DNA from: an uncultured Oscillospiraceae bacterium
Lineage (GTDB): Bacteria; Bacillota; Clostridia; Oscillospirales; Oscillospiraceae
DNA: 64,000 bases
Assembly (NCBI GenBank): GCA_934552825.1
Contig: CAKTEQ010000002.1
Coordinates: 248,001 to 312,000, forward strand
Direction: 5' to 3'
Under the pieces are notes generated by a model. The model was not told where the DNA came from. It saw only the letters and a program-made list of their open reading frames with translations, and did not search any database. Positions within the stretch are counted from its first letter, which is position 1; each line of letters begins with the position of its first letter. Below are positions 31,529 through 40,864 of this stretch, piece by piece. The translations under genes and the position numbers were made by a program.

Positions 31529-32407
31529 TTAGCTTCTCCTCATAGCAGTTGAGATAGCCTCTTTACCTTCTTTAACGTGCTTTTCTATCAATCCTACTAT
31601 ACCACCTACCACGCCTTCGTACAATCCGTTCTTGTAGAAATCGAGGGAGCCGTAGTCCTTGAGGCTGCTGTTATCATAAATTGCGCGCACCAGGGGCGCC
31701 GCCATGGCGGAGATAAAGTATTCCGCGCCGCTTCCCACAAATGATGATGCGCTGTCTCCCAGCGACTCGATAAGCTTCTCCGCACCTTTAGTATTTCCCC
31801 ATTTGTCAACTGCTTTTTTCACTACTGATGCTATGGCTGGTGTTTTATTACTAACAAAATTACCTGTCACATCTGATACAAGCGTCCCTATTTCTGTGGA
31901 TATGTAATTTCCTATTCCCTCAGCCGCCCCGGCGGCGAGGGCAGCGCCATAGCTCGCGCCGGACTGGCGGGCGAGCTGAGAGCCCTCCCCTATGGAGCGG
32001 ATGACGGAGGGTATCAGGCTTCCGCCGCCGGTGAAGGCCCCCAGGGCGGCATCAGCGCCCAGCTGAAGCGCCGCCGCCTCTGCGTCGATGAGCGCTCTGC
32101 CGAACCTGCCCTGTCCCTCCTTCGCCGCGGCAGGGATTGTTCCTTTCTTTGTCTTGCCAAAGAAAGCGGTAAAAAACGTTCCCTTTGATAAGCCAAAGAA
32201 AGTAACAACAGCTTCCCCGCGTCGAGGCGGCAATCCCCCCGACTGCTCCGCAGTCACCCCCCTTTCACAAGGGGGGCTTTTGGTGGCTGGGGTGCTGGCA
32301 GTTGCCTGCATAACGGTAGTAGTCTGAGGCGCAGGGTGCGATTGCCGCGGCATCTGCGATTCTGGGGGTATAGCGTCAGCGAGCCGGGGAGCTGAAGTCG
32401 CTGCCAA
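31529..32407 (-). pseudogene. Remnant of a phage polyvalent protein; 5' end replaced by repeats
   Basis: The open frame is 292 codons, but its first about 90 codons are translated Rep-A, Rep-D and Rep-E DNA (GGLPPRRGEAVVTFFGLSKG). Only about 31529-32135 is phage sequence. That part is helical and Gly/Ala-rich (GASYGAALAAGAAEGIGNYI, SFVGSGAEYFISAMAAPLV), like the Ala/Gly-rich N-terminal region of the giant ORF. No ATG with a ribosome site is seen inside the phage part. It is most likely the 3' end of a larger gene cut by repeat insertion or rearrangement. Confidence 0.6.
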
Positions 32408-32835
32408 TCACCTGCCGCGCCGACGTGGGAACCGCTATGCCCGTGTGCGCCCCCTCGCCGCCGCAGGGGGCTTTTCTTCCCCACGGGAACCGCTTCGCTG
32501 AGTTCCCGCGGGGACCCCTGTTGATTTGATCTTGCGGTCCCGCCGCGCATGTCGCCTCTCCCTCAAAGCCGCCCTTAGTGCTCAAGGAGCCTTTCGGGAG
32601 TGGGTACGCAGAGTCATCAGTTCCCTCTGAGCCGTAGCCGTTCTACTCAAGGGCTGCCTGACTTTTTCAACGTGCCGCACCGGCTGGACGCTTTGCAGAA
32701 TTCACGGTACGTACAAGGCGGTCACTGTTCCGCGCAGTTCCCGATCCCCTCGCCGCCGCAGGGGGCTTTGCCCCTGTCGGCGAAAGCGGGTTTCTTTGGT
32801 TACTTTCTTTGATAAGCCAAAGAAAGTAACAACAA
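32136..32835. repeat. Composite repeat island: Rep-E, D, A, F, inverted B, E
   Basis: In plus-strand order: Rep-E hairpins (about 32140-32210), Rep-D (32213-32281), Rep-A copy 1 (32289-32466), Rep-F (32475-32560), an inverted degenerate Rep-B piece (about 32608-32695), a second Rep-A end hairpin (about 32750-32785) and a Rep-E hairpin (32800-32832). No gene is visible in the island. Confidence 0.85.
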
Positions 32836-32842
32836 CTCTCTT

Positions 32843-35800
32843 TTATTCGTTGTAATAGTCGCTGCCGGTCTCGCAGATGCCGTCCAGGCGGCGCAGGACG
32901 CAGTGCCCCGTGCCCGTCAGGCGCACCTTCAGATAGTCCCCACGCATGGGCGGCACGGGTATCTTCAGTGTGTACCAGTCAGGCCGCCGCGCCGTGAAGA
33001 GCTTTCTGTACTCCCCGTTCGTCCCGGCGGCGGAGACCTCGATCTCGCTGCCCTGCTCCGCGTAGATCCGCAGCCGCAGCCACCGCCAGACCTTCCGCTC
33101 CATGTCTATCCCCGTGTACCGGGTGACGCTCCCATCCGTCCAGGGGGCGAACTCCGCTTCCCAGCTCACCTTCTCCGGCTCCACGGCAGCCCAGCAGTCC
33201 CCGGGGGCAAACGCCGTGCCCCCCTCCACCGCCTTCACGCACTGGTACTTCCCGCCCCCATAAGAGACGATGTCCCCCACGGCGTAGTCCTTCGTCCCGC
33301 TCCAGTCTTCACCCTCGCTCTCACCCGTGTACCTCTTCCAGTACCCGGGGAAGTACTCCTCCACGGCTGTGGTCGTGATCTCCACTCCCGAGGCAGAGAC
33401 CTGGATATTCACATCACCCGCCGGGGCGAACTCATAGTCCAGCGGCCCCGCGCCGCTCAGCACCGCCGCTCCGTCCAGTATCACGGCGCTGTCCGCCCCT
33501 GCCGCGCCTGTGTGGAGCTTTATCTTCTCCCCCGCCGTGATGGGGAATTTCGTCTCAAAAGGGAAGTACTCCATGGTGTATCTCTTCCCGGCGTACTCCA
33601 TATAGTCCGTCCTGTACCACTCGCTCTGCATACCGTAGTTCACCATATACGCCGGGTACGCCGACCCGAGGGAGACTGTGAAGTCGTAGCTGTATTCGCT
33701 CGTGTTCATATTCGCCGACGCCTTGAGCATGACCTCCGTGTCCCCCACGGCGGTGAAGGTGCTCTTGTCCTTCCACCAGAGCTGCCCCGTCCCCGTGATG
33801 GTGCTGGTATAGCGGGCTGCCTGACTGCTGGTGCGCTCCATGACGACGGATATCTCGTCCCCGTATTTCACGGTGTATTCCCCGGGACCGTACACCCTGC
33901 CGCCGTTCACGGTGAGCCATGCGTATTCGTCCCAACCGTAGCCCGTGAGCCTGAGCCTGAACCGCCTGTCATCCGGCGCGATCTCCGGAGGTGACGCCGC
34001 CTTCGTCCCCTTCACGCAGCGCAGGGTGCTCTCCCCGTCCGTCACGATATCCCCGGGCTCGTAGCTCCGGGAAGCATTCCATGGCAAAGTCTCCCTCGCG
34101 GGCCCGTCCACCCGGCAGACCTTGCCGTCCGCCAGCATGTACAGCGCACCGTCCGTCTCACCGAAGTCCCTGACGTCCGCGCTGTCCTCCCGGAGCCAGG
34201 TGCCCACGGCGGTGTCGTAGACGTAGGTGCCCGCCGCGCCCCCGGTCCTCAGGGAGATGTAATACCGCCTGCCGGAGACACCGGCGACGCCCCGGCTGTA
34301 CTCACCCTCACCCAGGTTGAAGCTCACAAGGCTGGGCACGCCCCCCGAGTAGGCGCACACGCCCATGGGCGCGTGGTAGTAAAGACACTCGTTTATGACC
34401 TTCGGGGACTTGTACGACCCCTTCTTCACCCCCTGCACCGTGTACTCGTAGTACCCGAAGTTCGAGGGATAGTCCCCGTAGAGCCGGTAGAGCCTGTCCT
34501 CCTTGAAGCACAGCACGTCCCCGGAGTATTCGCAGATGGCGGTGAAGTCGTTGTCGCTGCCCACCGCCGCCTGCCAGCTGTCCGAGTCCACCCCCTCGAA
34601 GGTGTAGAACTGCCATGGATAGCCCAGGTCGGAGACGTATATTACCCGGCTCTCGAAGTCCTCGTACTTCCCCGCGTCGTAGTTGTATACCTTCGTCTTC
34701 TCGTGGCTGCTGACCCCGTAGAGCCGGTTGTTGTGGCCGCAGATGTAGTCCAGATCCGGCACCTTCCGCCTGAGCGTCACGTTCCCGCCGAAGAGGGAGG
34801 ACACGGCGGTGAAGGTGAGGGTCTCCGCGTCTGAAGTGTCGGCGTAGGCGGGGAGCGTATCCTTCGTGAGCACCTCCGTTATGTACCGCTCCCGGGTGTT
34901 GGGGTCGTAGAGCCAGTACTGGGCGTCCGTAGTGCCGCCCACCCGATAGAGCCTGCTCCCCGCGCCCAGGCGTCCGTCGAAGAGGATGTAGCCGTAGGCG
35001 TCTCCCCCGGTCTGTATCGCCCAGAGCTTCACCCCCTCCGCCGCGCCGATCTCCGCAAAGCCGTTCACGTTCAGGATGGTCCCCGCCTTGAAGGTTACCT
35101 CCTCCGGGGCTATGGCGGTGATCGTGGCGTACTCCACGTCGTTTATCCCCTGGCTCATCCCCCTTATCTCCACCACGTCACCCACCTGGAACACGTCGTC
35201 TATGGGGCTCTGGGTGGTATTGATGTCGTAGATGTCGAAGGCACAGTATACGTTGCCGTGGTATATATATGTTTTTTCGTCTACGGTGTTATAAACCGTC
35301 GCAGGTCCCTGGTCAGGCACGTGCGTAATAACGCCGTATACGCCCTGAGTGTTGTACTCCGCGGTGTCCGGGCTGCTCTGGAGCGCGCCGCTCTTCAAAG
35401 CCGTGCCGCAGACCATGCCCCATGTCTCCCCCGGTGCCCAGTTCTGGTTCCTTGTCTGCGTCGGGATGACTATGTCGCCCGCCTCCGCTATGGGATAAGC
35501 CGGCACGTCAGAGCCAATGCTGCCGGCGCTGTTTGTCCAGGGTGAGAGGCGCTTGAGTGTGGGCGTCGGCAGCGTCCACACCCCGTCCGCGAAGGCGATT
35601 GCGCCCTTGTCTTTCCCGTATGTATAGACGAGGTTGAACCTGTCCAAATAGGTCCCCGTGTCCCCGACCCGAATGCCGCTGCCCTGGCTGCAATTCTTTG
35701 CCAGACGCGTGGAGGTCTTCAGATTCCACTTGTCCAGTTTGTCCGTCCCCGCCGTCTCCGGGGCGCTCTTCGTGGTCACCTCCGCCGCCATGTCCACGAC

Positions 35801-36160
35801 CTTTCCCCGCACAAGGTCGATGCACTTCTTGTCCGGCCATATGACAAGGTTCGTGTTCACCACGGCGAACTGGTGCTCCCCACGGGAGATGTTCGTCAGC
35901 GGTTCCCCGTCGTAGTAGAGCACGCCCCCCGCCGTGACCACCTGCTTCCCGTCCCAGAGGAAGAAGCCGTCCCCGTCCGGGTACGCGCCGTATGTCTCCC
36001 GGGGCGCTCTTGGCGTGAGGGCGGGGTAGCCCGCGTGGCTCAGGTTCTCGCTGCGGGTCAGCTCGTTCACCCCCGCCCCGGGCGTCAGGTTCAGCCCGCC
36101 GAAGGTGGTCACAGCCACGCTCGCCGTGTTCTCCCCGTTCACCATTGATGGTAGTTTCAT
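32843..36160 (-). CDS. Large phage tail protein with two carbohydrate-binding-like modules
   Basis: 1105 aa. The N-terminus (MVNGENTASVAVTTFGGLNL) and the beta-rich part that follows resemble the large tail/nozzle or stabilisation proteins of short-tailed phages. Two short modules near residues 735-775 and 985-1020 share a pattern found in chitin-binding-like modules: YEPGDIVTDGESTLRCVKG and YAVGDIVSYGGGKYQCVKA, each with an aromatic strand. They may bind cell-wall sugars. A beta-sandwich-like C-terminus follows. The large size and lack of a tape measure or sheath gene nearby fit a podovirus-like tail. Precise role unproven. Confidence 0.7.
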   Translation of the reverse strand: MKLPSMVNGENTASVAVTTFGGLNLTPGAGVNELTRSENLSHAGYPALTPRAPRETYGAYPDGDGFFLWDGKQVVTAGGVLYYDGEPLTNISRGEHQFAVVNTNLVIWPDKKCIDLVRGKVVDMAAEVTTKSAPETAGTDKLDKWNLKTSTRLAKNCSQGSGIRVGDTGTYLDRFNLVYTYGKDKGAIAFADGVWTLPTPTLKRLSPWTNSAGSIGSDVPAYPIAEAGDIVIPTQTRNQNWAPGETWGMVCGTALKSGALQSSPDTAEYNTQGVYGVITHVPDQGPATVYNTVDEKTYIYHGNVYCAFDIYDINTTQSPIDDVFQVGDVVEIRGMSQGINDVEYATITAIAPEEVTFKAGTILNVNGFAEIGAAEGVKLWAIQTGGDAYGYILFDGRLGAGSRLYRVGGTTDAQYWLYDPNTRERYITEVLTKDTLPAYADTSDAETLTFTAVSSLFGGNVTLRRKVPDLDYICGHNNRLYGVSSHEKTKVYNYDAGKYEDFESRVIYVSDLGYPWQFYTFEGVDSDSWQAAVGSDNDFTAICEYSGDVLCFKEDRLYRLYGDYPSNFGYYEYTVQGVKKGSYKSPKVINECLYYHAPMGVCAYSGGVPSLVSFNLGEGEYSRGVAGVSGRRYYISLRTGGAAGTYVYDTAVGTWLREDSADVRDFGETDGALYMLADGKVCRVDGPARETLPWNASRSYEPGDIVTDGESTLRCVKGTKAASPPEIAPDDRRFRLRLTGYGWDEYAWLTVNGGRVYGPGEYTVKYGDEISVVMERTSSQAARYTSTITGTGQLWWKDKSTFTAVGDTEVMLKASANMNTSEYSYDFTVSLGSAYPAYMVNYGMQSEWYRTDYMEYAGKRYTMEYFPFETKFPITAGEKIKLHTGAAGADSAVILDGAAVLSGAGPLDYEFAPAGDVNIQVSASGVEITTTAVEEYFPGYWKRYTGESEGEDWSGTKDYAVGDIVSYGGGKYQCVKAVEGGTAFAPGDCWAAVEPEKVSWEAEFAPWTDGSVTRYTGIDMERKVWRWLRLRIYAEQGSEIEVSAAGTNGEYRKLFTARRPDWYTLKIPVPPMRGDYLKVRLTGTGHCVLRRLDGICETGSDYYNE

Positions 36161-36179
36161 GTGTTCAGATATTCTCCTT

Positions 36180-36560
36180 TCGTTTCAAAGCCTCCCCTGC
36201 GTAAGGGGAGGTGTCAGGCGGAGCCTGACGGAGGGGTCGCCGCCAAACCGCTTTGCCTAACAATTCTCCTGCGCCGGGGCGTCAATCCCCCCTGCCGCTT
36301 CGCAGCTGTCCCCCCTTTCACAAGGGGGGCTTTTTTCCCCAAGGGAACCGCTTCGCTGGGTTCCCGCCCCTCAAGCCTCCCCTTGGTGATCAAGGGGAGG
36401 TGCCTGCGAAGCAGGCGGAGGGGATCAGAAGTACAACAATGCGCAGCTTCAAGTTCTGACCCCCTCAGTCAACCTCACGGTTGACAGCTCCCCCTGCTCA
36501 CCAGGGGGGAGCCTTTATTGGGTGCTGGCACCCCCGAGGTACGGTCCCCCAAACCGCTTC
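36180..36560. repeat. Repeat island: Rep-C II, Rep-D, Rep-F, Rep-C I pair
   Basis: Rep-C type II (36185-36245), Rep-D (36275-36334), Rep-F hairpin (36341-36370), then Rep-C type I (36374-36430) and an inverted Rep-C (36450-36520) with second stem TCAACC-TCAC-GGTTGA. Confidence 0.85.
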
Positions 36561-36564
36561 GCTC

Positions 36565-36933
36565 TTACTCGCCGTAGAGCAGCTCGTAGGCCTGCTCCAG
36601 GGCGGCGTCCAGCTCTGCCGCGTTCTCGTTCGCCAGCTCCAGGGGCGTCTTCTTCCCCATCTTCACGGTCACGTTCCCGTCCCGGTGGTCCGTGATGTCC
36701 CCGGCGACGGTGTACTCCGACATATCGTGCTCCGCCGTCCCGGCTGTGCCGTCCTCCTGTGCAGTGTCTTCCAGCACAGACCAGGCAAGGCCTGTTATAA
36801 ACGTGGTCGCCGCCTGCACGGCGGGCATGCTCAGGGTGATGCTCACGCTCTCCCGTCCGCCCCACTTGCTGTCCCGCACAGCCCCGGCAAACGCCGCCGG
36901 GTACTCGTTCTCTCCGATTTTTATCTTTGTCAT
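36565..36933 (-). CDS. Small phage virion protein
   Basis: 122 aa. KIKIGENEYPAAFAGAVRDS starts a mainly beta protein, and a helical acidic C-terminus follows (ANENAAELDAALEQAYELLY). The size and position among tail genes suggest a minor tail or baseplate component. I do not recognise the family. It lies 13 bp downstream of the 147-aa gene, so the two are in one transcription unit. Confidence 0.6.
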   Translation of the reverse strand: MTKIKIGENEYPAAFAGAVRDSKWGGRESVSITLSMPAVQAATTFITGLAWSVLEDTAQEDGTAGTAEHDMSEYTVAGDITDHRDGNVTVKMGKKTPLELANENAAELDAALEQAYELLYGE

Positions 36934-36946
36934 TTTTCTCTTCTCC

Positions 36947-37390
36947 TCACATTGTTATAGTGCAGGTGTACCTGCCCATAGTGGCGGAACTATACGCCAC
37001 CGCCGCGTCTCCTGTCACCGTCAGCTCGCAGTAATACCGGGTACCGGTGCCCACAGAGCGGCTGAGCAGCGTCAGGGACTGCCCGTTCAGATTGCAGCTC
37101 GTCCTGGAGGACGGGCACGCTATGTACACCGTCGTGCCCCGGTCCACCGTCAGCTCCGTATACATGGTGTTCCCCGCGCTCCCGGAAAAGCCCGTGAACA
37201 CGCCCATATTGCTCCCGGAAGCCCCTGTGACGGTGATGGTACACTGGCGGTTTCCCCCCATGTCATACGCCACACCGTCTACAAGGGTCTTGCCCTGGGC
37301 GATATCGTAAGCCACGCCGTTCACAAGAGCCTTGCCGCCGGTTATGCCATAGGCGGCGCCACTCACCATTGTCTCAGCTAATGCCATCAT
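36947..37390 (-). CDS. Small phage tail protein, Ser/Thr/Gly-rich
   Basis: 147 aa, AAAGGAG six nt upstream of a double ATG. The N-terminus carries a repeated short motif: GITGGKALVNGVAYDI then AQGKTLVDGVAYDMGG. The rest is a beta-rich, Thr/Ser-rich domain (ITVTGASGSNMGVFTGFSG). This is typical of a fibre-tip or decoration protein exposed on the virion. Family not recognised. Confidence 0.65.
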   Translation of the reverse strand: MMALAETMVSGAAYGITGGKALVNGVAYDIAQGKTLVDGVAYDMGGNRQCTITVTGASGSNMGVFTGFSGSAGNTMYTELTVDRGTTVYIACPSSRTSCNLNGQSLTLLSRSVGTGTRYYCELTVTGDAAVAYSSATMGRYTCTITM

Positions 37391-37399
37391 TCATCGCTC

Positions 37400-37612
37400 C
37401 TTTCAAACCTCCCCTTGGTGACCAAGGCAGCGAAGCGGCGTCGCGGGAGTGAATGGTATGCCGGTGGCATACCAGAGCCGCGCCGTGACCGAGCCGCAGC
37501 GAGACGGTGTCCGCGAAGCAGGCGGAGAGGTTTTCGTCCCCCCAAAGGCTCCCCTTATTGATTAAGGGGAGCTGGTGCGCAGCGCCTGAGGGGATAAGAA
37601 CTTCAGGTCCCA
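37400..37612. repeat. Rep-C units
   Basis: A Rep-C copy with the CGCGCCGTGACCGAGCCGC variant insert (37403-37530) and a second Rep-C (37545-37600) with stem TGCGCAGCGC. Confidence 0.7.
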
Positions 37613-37618
37613 GCGCCA

Positions 37619-38332
37619 TCACTCATACCTCCAGCATATCGCCCCGTTCACCAGCTGCGCCGACCAGTCCGTGACGGCGTCGAAGGACGCCCCGTCCATG
37701 AGCTTCTCCCCCCGGGCTTTCAGGGCCGTGTAGCCTGTGTCGGCGGCGGCGAGAGCTGCCGTGCGCCCAAGAAAGGCAGTCATTTCCCCGGTCTGCACGC
37801 CCCCGGCGGCGATGGTGAGGGTGCCGCCCGTCTGGTCGAGGGTTATGTTGTTCCCCGCCAGGATCGTCAGGACGTTCACGCCGTTTATGGTCGCCGCCGC
37901 GCCGGGACTACCCGCCGCGCCGGGCACGCCCGCGTCACCCTTCTCCCCCCGGATGGGACCCGCGCCGGTCCATCCGCTGCCGGACCATACATATATAATA
38001 TAGTCGTCGCCGCTGCCCACGGCGTAGGCGTCCCCGGCAGCGCCCTCCGGAGCGGCGGCTGTGAGGGCGGCGGCGGTGGGGTATGTCCCCAGAAGCCGCA
38101 GCCCCGCCCCCGTGTCGCCTTTTTCGCCCCGGCGGCCCCTGGGGGCGGTGATGTCGTAAGACGTACCGTCCGTGAGGTTGAGGGTGTAGGTGTCCCCCGC
38201 CTCCCCCGAGGACTTCAGGGTGACCGACCCGATGCCGACGCCCCGCTCGCCCGCGGCGCCCCGTGCCACCGGGCGCATCCGACAGACCGTCCCGCCCGGC
38301 AGAAACGCCCCGTTTTTCATTGTAATTTTCAT
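37619..38332 (-). CDS. Phage tail fibre with collagen-like triplets
   Basis: 237 aa from the ATG at 38332 (AAAGGAG six to seven nt upstream). Short collagen-like Gly-X-Y blocks appear twice: GRRGEKGDTGAGL and GPIRGEKGDAGVPGAAGSPG. Beta-rich blocks with SGSGWTGAG and a C-terminal globular end (SAQLVNGAICWRYE) follow. Collagen-like blocks are common in trimeric phage fibres. An in-frame extension upstream is repeat DNA and is excluded. Confidence 0.78.
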   Translation of the reverse strand: MKITMKNGAFLPGGTVCRMRPVARGAAGERGVGIGSVTLKSSGEAGDTYTLNLTDGTSYDITAPRGRRGEKGDTGAGLRLLGTYPTAAALTAAAPEGAAGDAYAVGSGDDYIIYVWSGSGWTGAGPIRGEKGDAGVPGAAGSPGAAATINGVNVLTILAGNNITLDQTGGTLTIAAGGVQTGEMTAFLGRTAALAAADTGYTALKARGEKLMDGASFDAVTDWSAQLVNGAICWRYE

Positions 38333-38374
38333 TTTGATCTCCTTTTGTGTTTCGATAAGCGATCTATTTGTTTC

Positions 38375-38830
38375 TTCCATGTTCATTTCTTTGTCCCCAC
38401 AAAGAAATGAACAAGAACCTTCCCGCGTCGGGGCGTCAATCCCCCTGCTGCTCCCCCAAAAAAGGGGTGCTGGCACCTGCCTGCATAACGGCAGAAGTCT
38501 GAGGCGCAGGGTACGATTGCCGCTTAAGACTACGATTCTGGGTGCATAGCGTCAGCGAGCCGGGGAGCTGAAGTCGCTGCCAATCACCCGCCGCGCCGAC
38601 GTGGGAACCACGTTGCCCGTTGACGCCCCTTCGCCGCCGCAGGGGGCTTTGCCCCTGTCGGCGAGGCGATTTCTTAGGGTGTACCCCTTCTTTGACAAGC
38701 CAAAGAAGGGGTACGAAACGTTCCCTTTGACAATCCAAAGAAAGTAACAACAACTTCCCCGCGTCGGGGCGTCAATCCCCCCTGCCAGCCCACGGCTGGC
38801 GTCCCCCCTTTCACAAGGGGGGCTTTTTAT
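38375..38830. repeat. Repeat island: Rep-E, Rep-A copy 2, Rep-E, Rep-D
   Basis: Rep-E hairpin with TCCCCA loop (38385-38412), Rep-A copy 2 (38464-38664), two Rep-E hairpins (about 38685-38750) and Rep-D (38757-38826) with stem CCAGCC-CACGGCTGG. No gene. Confidence 0.88.
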
Positions 38831-38842
38831 AACTCCTCGCTC

Positions 38843-39112
38843 TCACTCATGCGCCTTGCTGTTCAGGTGCTTCTCGATCTTGTTCACCGCCTCCGTCACG
38901 GGGCCGTTGCAGCCCTGCTCCTTCAGCCCCTTCAGCGCCGCCAGCAGTCCGTAGGTCAGCAGCTGCAGCTCCGCCTTCATGCTCTGCTGCTCCCGGCGCT
39001 GCTCCTCCTGCTCCAGCACCCACTTGTGGGCGGACGCCATGTACCTGATTATCGCCGCCACCGCCGCGGCGACCGCTCCCGCCGTGATGACCGACTGCCA
39101 TGAAACGACCAT
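38843..39112 (-). CDS. Holin-like membrane protein
   Basis: 89 aa. One N-terminal membrane segment (SVITAGAVAAAVAAIIRYMA), then a charged helix (LEQEEQRREQQSMKAELQLL) and a conserved-looking LLAALKGLKEQGCNGPVTEAVNKIEK end. Proteins of this kind sit beside endolysin genes in Firmicute phages and are taken as holins or spanin-like helpers. It follows the 106-aa gene by 2 bp and lies two genes after the endolysin. Confidence 0.7.
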   Translation of the reverse strand: MVVSWQSVITAGAVAAAVAAIIRYMASAHKWVLEQEEQRREQQSMKAELQLLTYGLLAALKGLKEQGCNGPVTEAVNKIEKHLNSKAHE

Positions 39113-39114
39113 CC

Positions 39115-39435
39115 TCAGCCCTCCGCGTTTATATTCCGGGACAGGCGGCAGATGTCGTCCACCAGGGCCGAGACCTTACTCTCCGCGTCGGCGTCGTAGT
39201 CATAATCTATCTGCACCGCGGCGGCGCTCACCATCTCCATGACCCACTGCTTTCTCTCGGCGCCGGTCATGAACATGGTCTCCGCCCGCTCCATGAAGTC
39301 CATGGCGATGTCCATGATCCGCGCCCAGTTCTTCTCACGCACGGCGGTCTTTATTGTCTCCCCCAGGCGCACCACCACGGGGATGCACACCACCAGCCCC
39401 GCCAGAATACTCACTATCAAATCTATGTACTGCAT
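39115..39435 (-). CDS. Phage holin-like protein (LLH type)
   Basis: 106 aa from the ATG at 39435 with AAAAGGAG upstream. An N-terminal hydrophobic helix (YIDLIVSILAGLVVCIPVVV) is followed by an amphipathic helix (MDIAMDFMERAETMFMTGAE) and a short acidic end. This agrees with long-tailed phage holins of the LLH group in layout. With the 89-aa protein and the endolysin it forms a lysis cassette, placed unusually between connector and tail genes. Confidence 0.65.
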   Translation of the reverse strand: MQYIDLIVSILAGLVVCIPVVVRLGETIKTAVREKNWARIMDIAMDFMERAETMFMTGAERKQWVMEMVSAAAVQIDYDYDADAESKVSALVDDICRLSRNINAEG

Positions 39436-39504
39436 GTCTATCTCCTTTTTAATTATTTGCCCCGGCAAATCGGGGCACCAAGCCTCACCCCAATGGAACC
39501 GCAC

Positions 39505-39657
39505 TCCCTCAAAGCCTCCCCTGCGTAAGGGGAGGTGGCTGCCTTCAGGCAGCCGGAGGGGTCGCCGCTCCGACGCTTCTCACTCAACTCTCCCGCGCCG
39601 AGACGTCAATCCCCCGACTGCTCCGCAGTCACCCCCCTTTCACAAGGGGGGCTTTTC
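39505..39657 (+). repeat. Rep-C II followed by Rep-D
   Basis: Rep-C type II (39509-39575, stem GGCTGCC-TTCA-GGCAGCC) and Rep-D (39592-39657) lie between the endolysin and holin-like genes. Confidence 0.85.
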
Positions 39658-39658
39658 C

Positions 39659-40342
39659 TCACTCTCTCCCCCGCAGCGCCATTATCGCCGCCTGATACCG
39701 GGGCACAAGGCCGCAGGGGTTCACCCCGTCGGTGATGCCCGCGTCGACAGCGCGCTGAAGCTCCTCCCGCGCCCACTGGGGGCACGGCTTCTTCTCCTGC
39801 TCCGCCAGCCACGCCGTCATCATCGAGTTGAATTTCTCCTCAGTCATGTCGTCCTCCTCAATATATTTAATGTATGGGCACTTGCCCCACCGATCCCAGG
39901 GCCTGTCCCGGAGCCGGGTGCGCACCACGCCCCAGGCGTGGCCCCGGGCCTCGATGACCCAGCCGTCCCCCTCATAGACTCCCACGTGTCCCGGGAAGAA
40001 GACCAGCACCCCGGGCGTCTCGGGCAGCGCGGCGAGGTCGCCCTTCTCCCGGCAGCGGGCGTACATGGTCCCCTCGTCGATGTCCGGACAGCCCCCGGAG
40101 GCGTAGACGGGAGCTGAGTCCGGGGCGGCGGACCAGACATAGCCCTTGATGAGCCCCACGCAGTCGTGGACACGCTGGCCGAGCTGGTCCGTGAAGTCCG
40201 CCGCCGTGTAGTACTTCGGCAGCTGGCGGCGCTTCTGGGCGAGGAGCGCCTGTGTCGCGGTCTGGCCGAAGGTGCCCATCCAGTAGGGCTTTCCAAGCTG
40301 GGCGCGGCAGTACTCCACCAGACCCCTGTTCGTCTTATTCAT
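39659..40342 (-). CDS. Phage endolysin, NlpC/P60-type with C-terminal wall-binding-like segment
   Basis: 227 aa. Residues 1-150 look like a papain-fold NlpC/P60 hydrolase: the catalytic Cys would be in VHDCVGLIKGYVW and the His in FFPGHVGVYEGDGWVIEARG. The C-terminal 50 residues (CPQWAREELQRAVDAGITDG) resemble one SLH-like or cell-wall binding repeat ending in ALRG. It should cut peptidoglycan peptides at lysis. It overlaps the XkdX-like gene by 8 bp and is followed by two holin-like genes. Confidence 0.78.
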   Translation of the reverse strand: MNKTNRGLVEYCRAQLGKPYWMGTFGQTATQALLAQKRRQLPKYYTAADFTDQLGQRVHDCVGLIKGYVWSAAPDSAPVYASGGCPDIDEGTMYARCREKGDLAALPETPGVLVFFPGHVGVYEGDGWVIEARGHAWGVVRTRLRDRPWDRWGKCPYIKYIEEDDMTEEKFNSMMTAWLAEQEKKPCPQWAREELQRAVDAGITDGVNPCGLVPRYQAAIMALRGRE

Positions 40343-40472
40343 AGGCTTCGCCTGTTATCGCCGTGTACTCTGCGTCGGTGATGACCCCGTCGGCGACGCT
40401 CTGCCTGAGCCCCGCCGCCGTGACCCTGCCCCGGGCGTACAGACGGCTGAGTATTTTTCCTTTGATCGTCAT
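40335..40472 (-). CDS. XkdX-like small phage protein
   Basis: 45 aa from the ATG at 40472; AAAAGGAG lies 8 nt upstream. The product has a basic start (MTIKGKILSRLYARGRVT) and ends with DGVITDAEYTAITGEAYE, the usual closing pattern of XkdX-family peptides found in tail or lysis regions of Firmicute phages. Its stop overlaps the endolysin start. Function unknown. Confidence 0.65.
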   Translation of the reverse strand: MTIKGKILSRLYARGRVTAAGLRQSVADGVITDAEYTAITGEAYE

Positions 40473-40509
40473 GATATGTCTCCTTTTGTTTTGTTTGATT
40501 TTATCGCCC

Positions 40510-40856
40510 CCAGCCTCCCCTTAGTGACTAAGGGGAGGTGGTGCGACAGCTCCGGAGGGGCTCAGAAGTAAAACATATGCGTAACCTCAGGTTCTGACCC
40601 CCTCAGTCTCGGCTTCGCCGATCCAGCTCCCCCTCTTCACCAGGGGGAGCCTTTACCGCTTCCTCAAGAGGGGCTTTTCTTCCCCACGGGAACCGCTTCC
40701 CAAAGCCTCCCCTGCGTAAGGGGAGGTGTCAGGCTCCGCCTGACGGAGGGGTCGCCGTCAAAACGCTTCACCTGAAACTCTCCTGCGTCGAGACGTCAAT
40801 CCCCCCTGCCAGCCTTGAGGCTGGCGTCCCCCCTTTCACAAGGGGGGCTTTTCGAC
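40510..40856. repeat. Repeat island: Rep-C I pair, Rep-C II, Rep-D
   Basis: Rep-C type I (40511-40570), an inverted Rep-C (40590-40655, stem TCGGC-TTC-GCCGA), a Rep-F piece (about 40677), Rep-C type II (40695-40755, stem TCAGGC-TCC-GCCTGA) and Rep-D (40785-40853). Confidence 0.85.
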
Positions 40857-40864
40857 TCCCCTCT

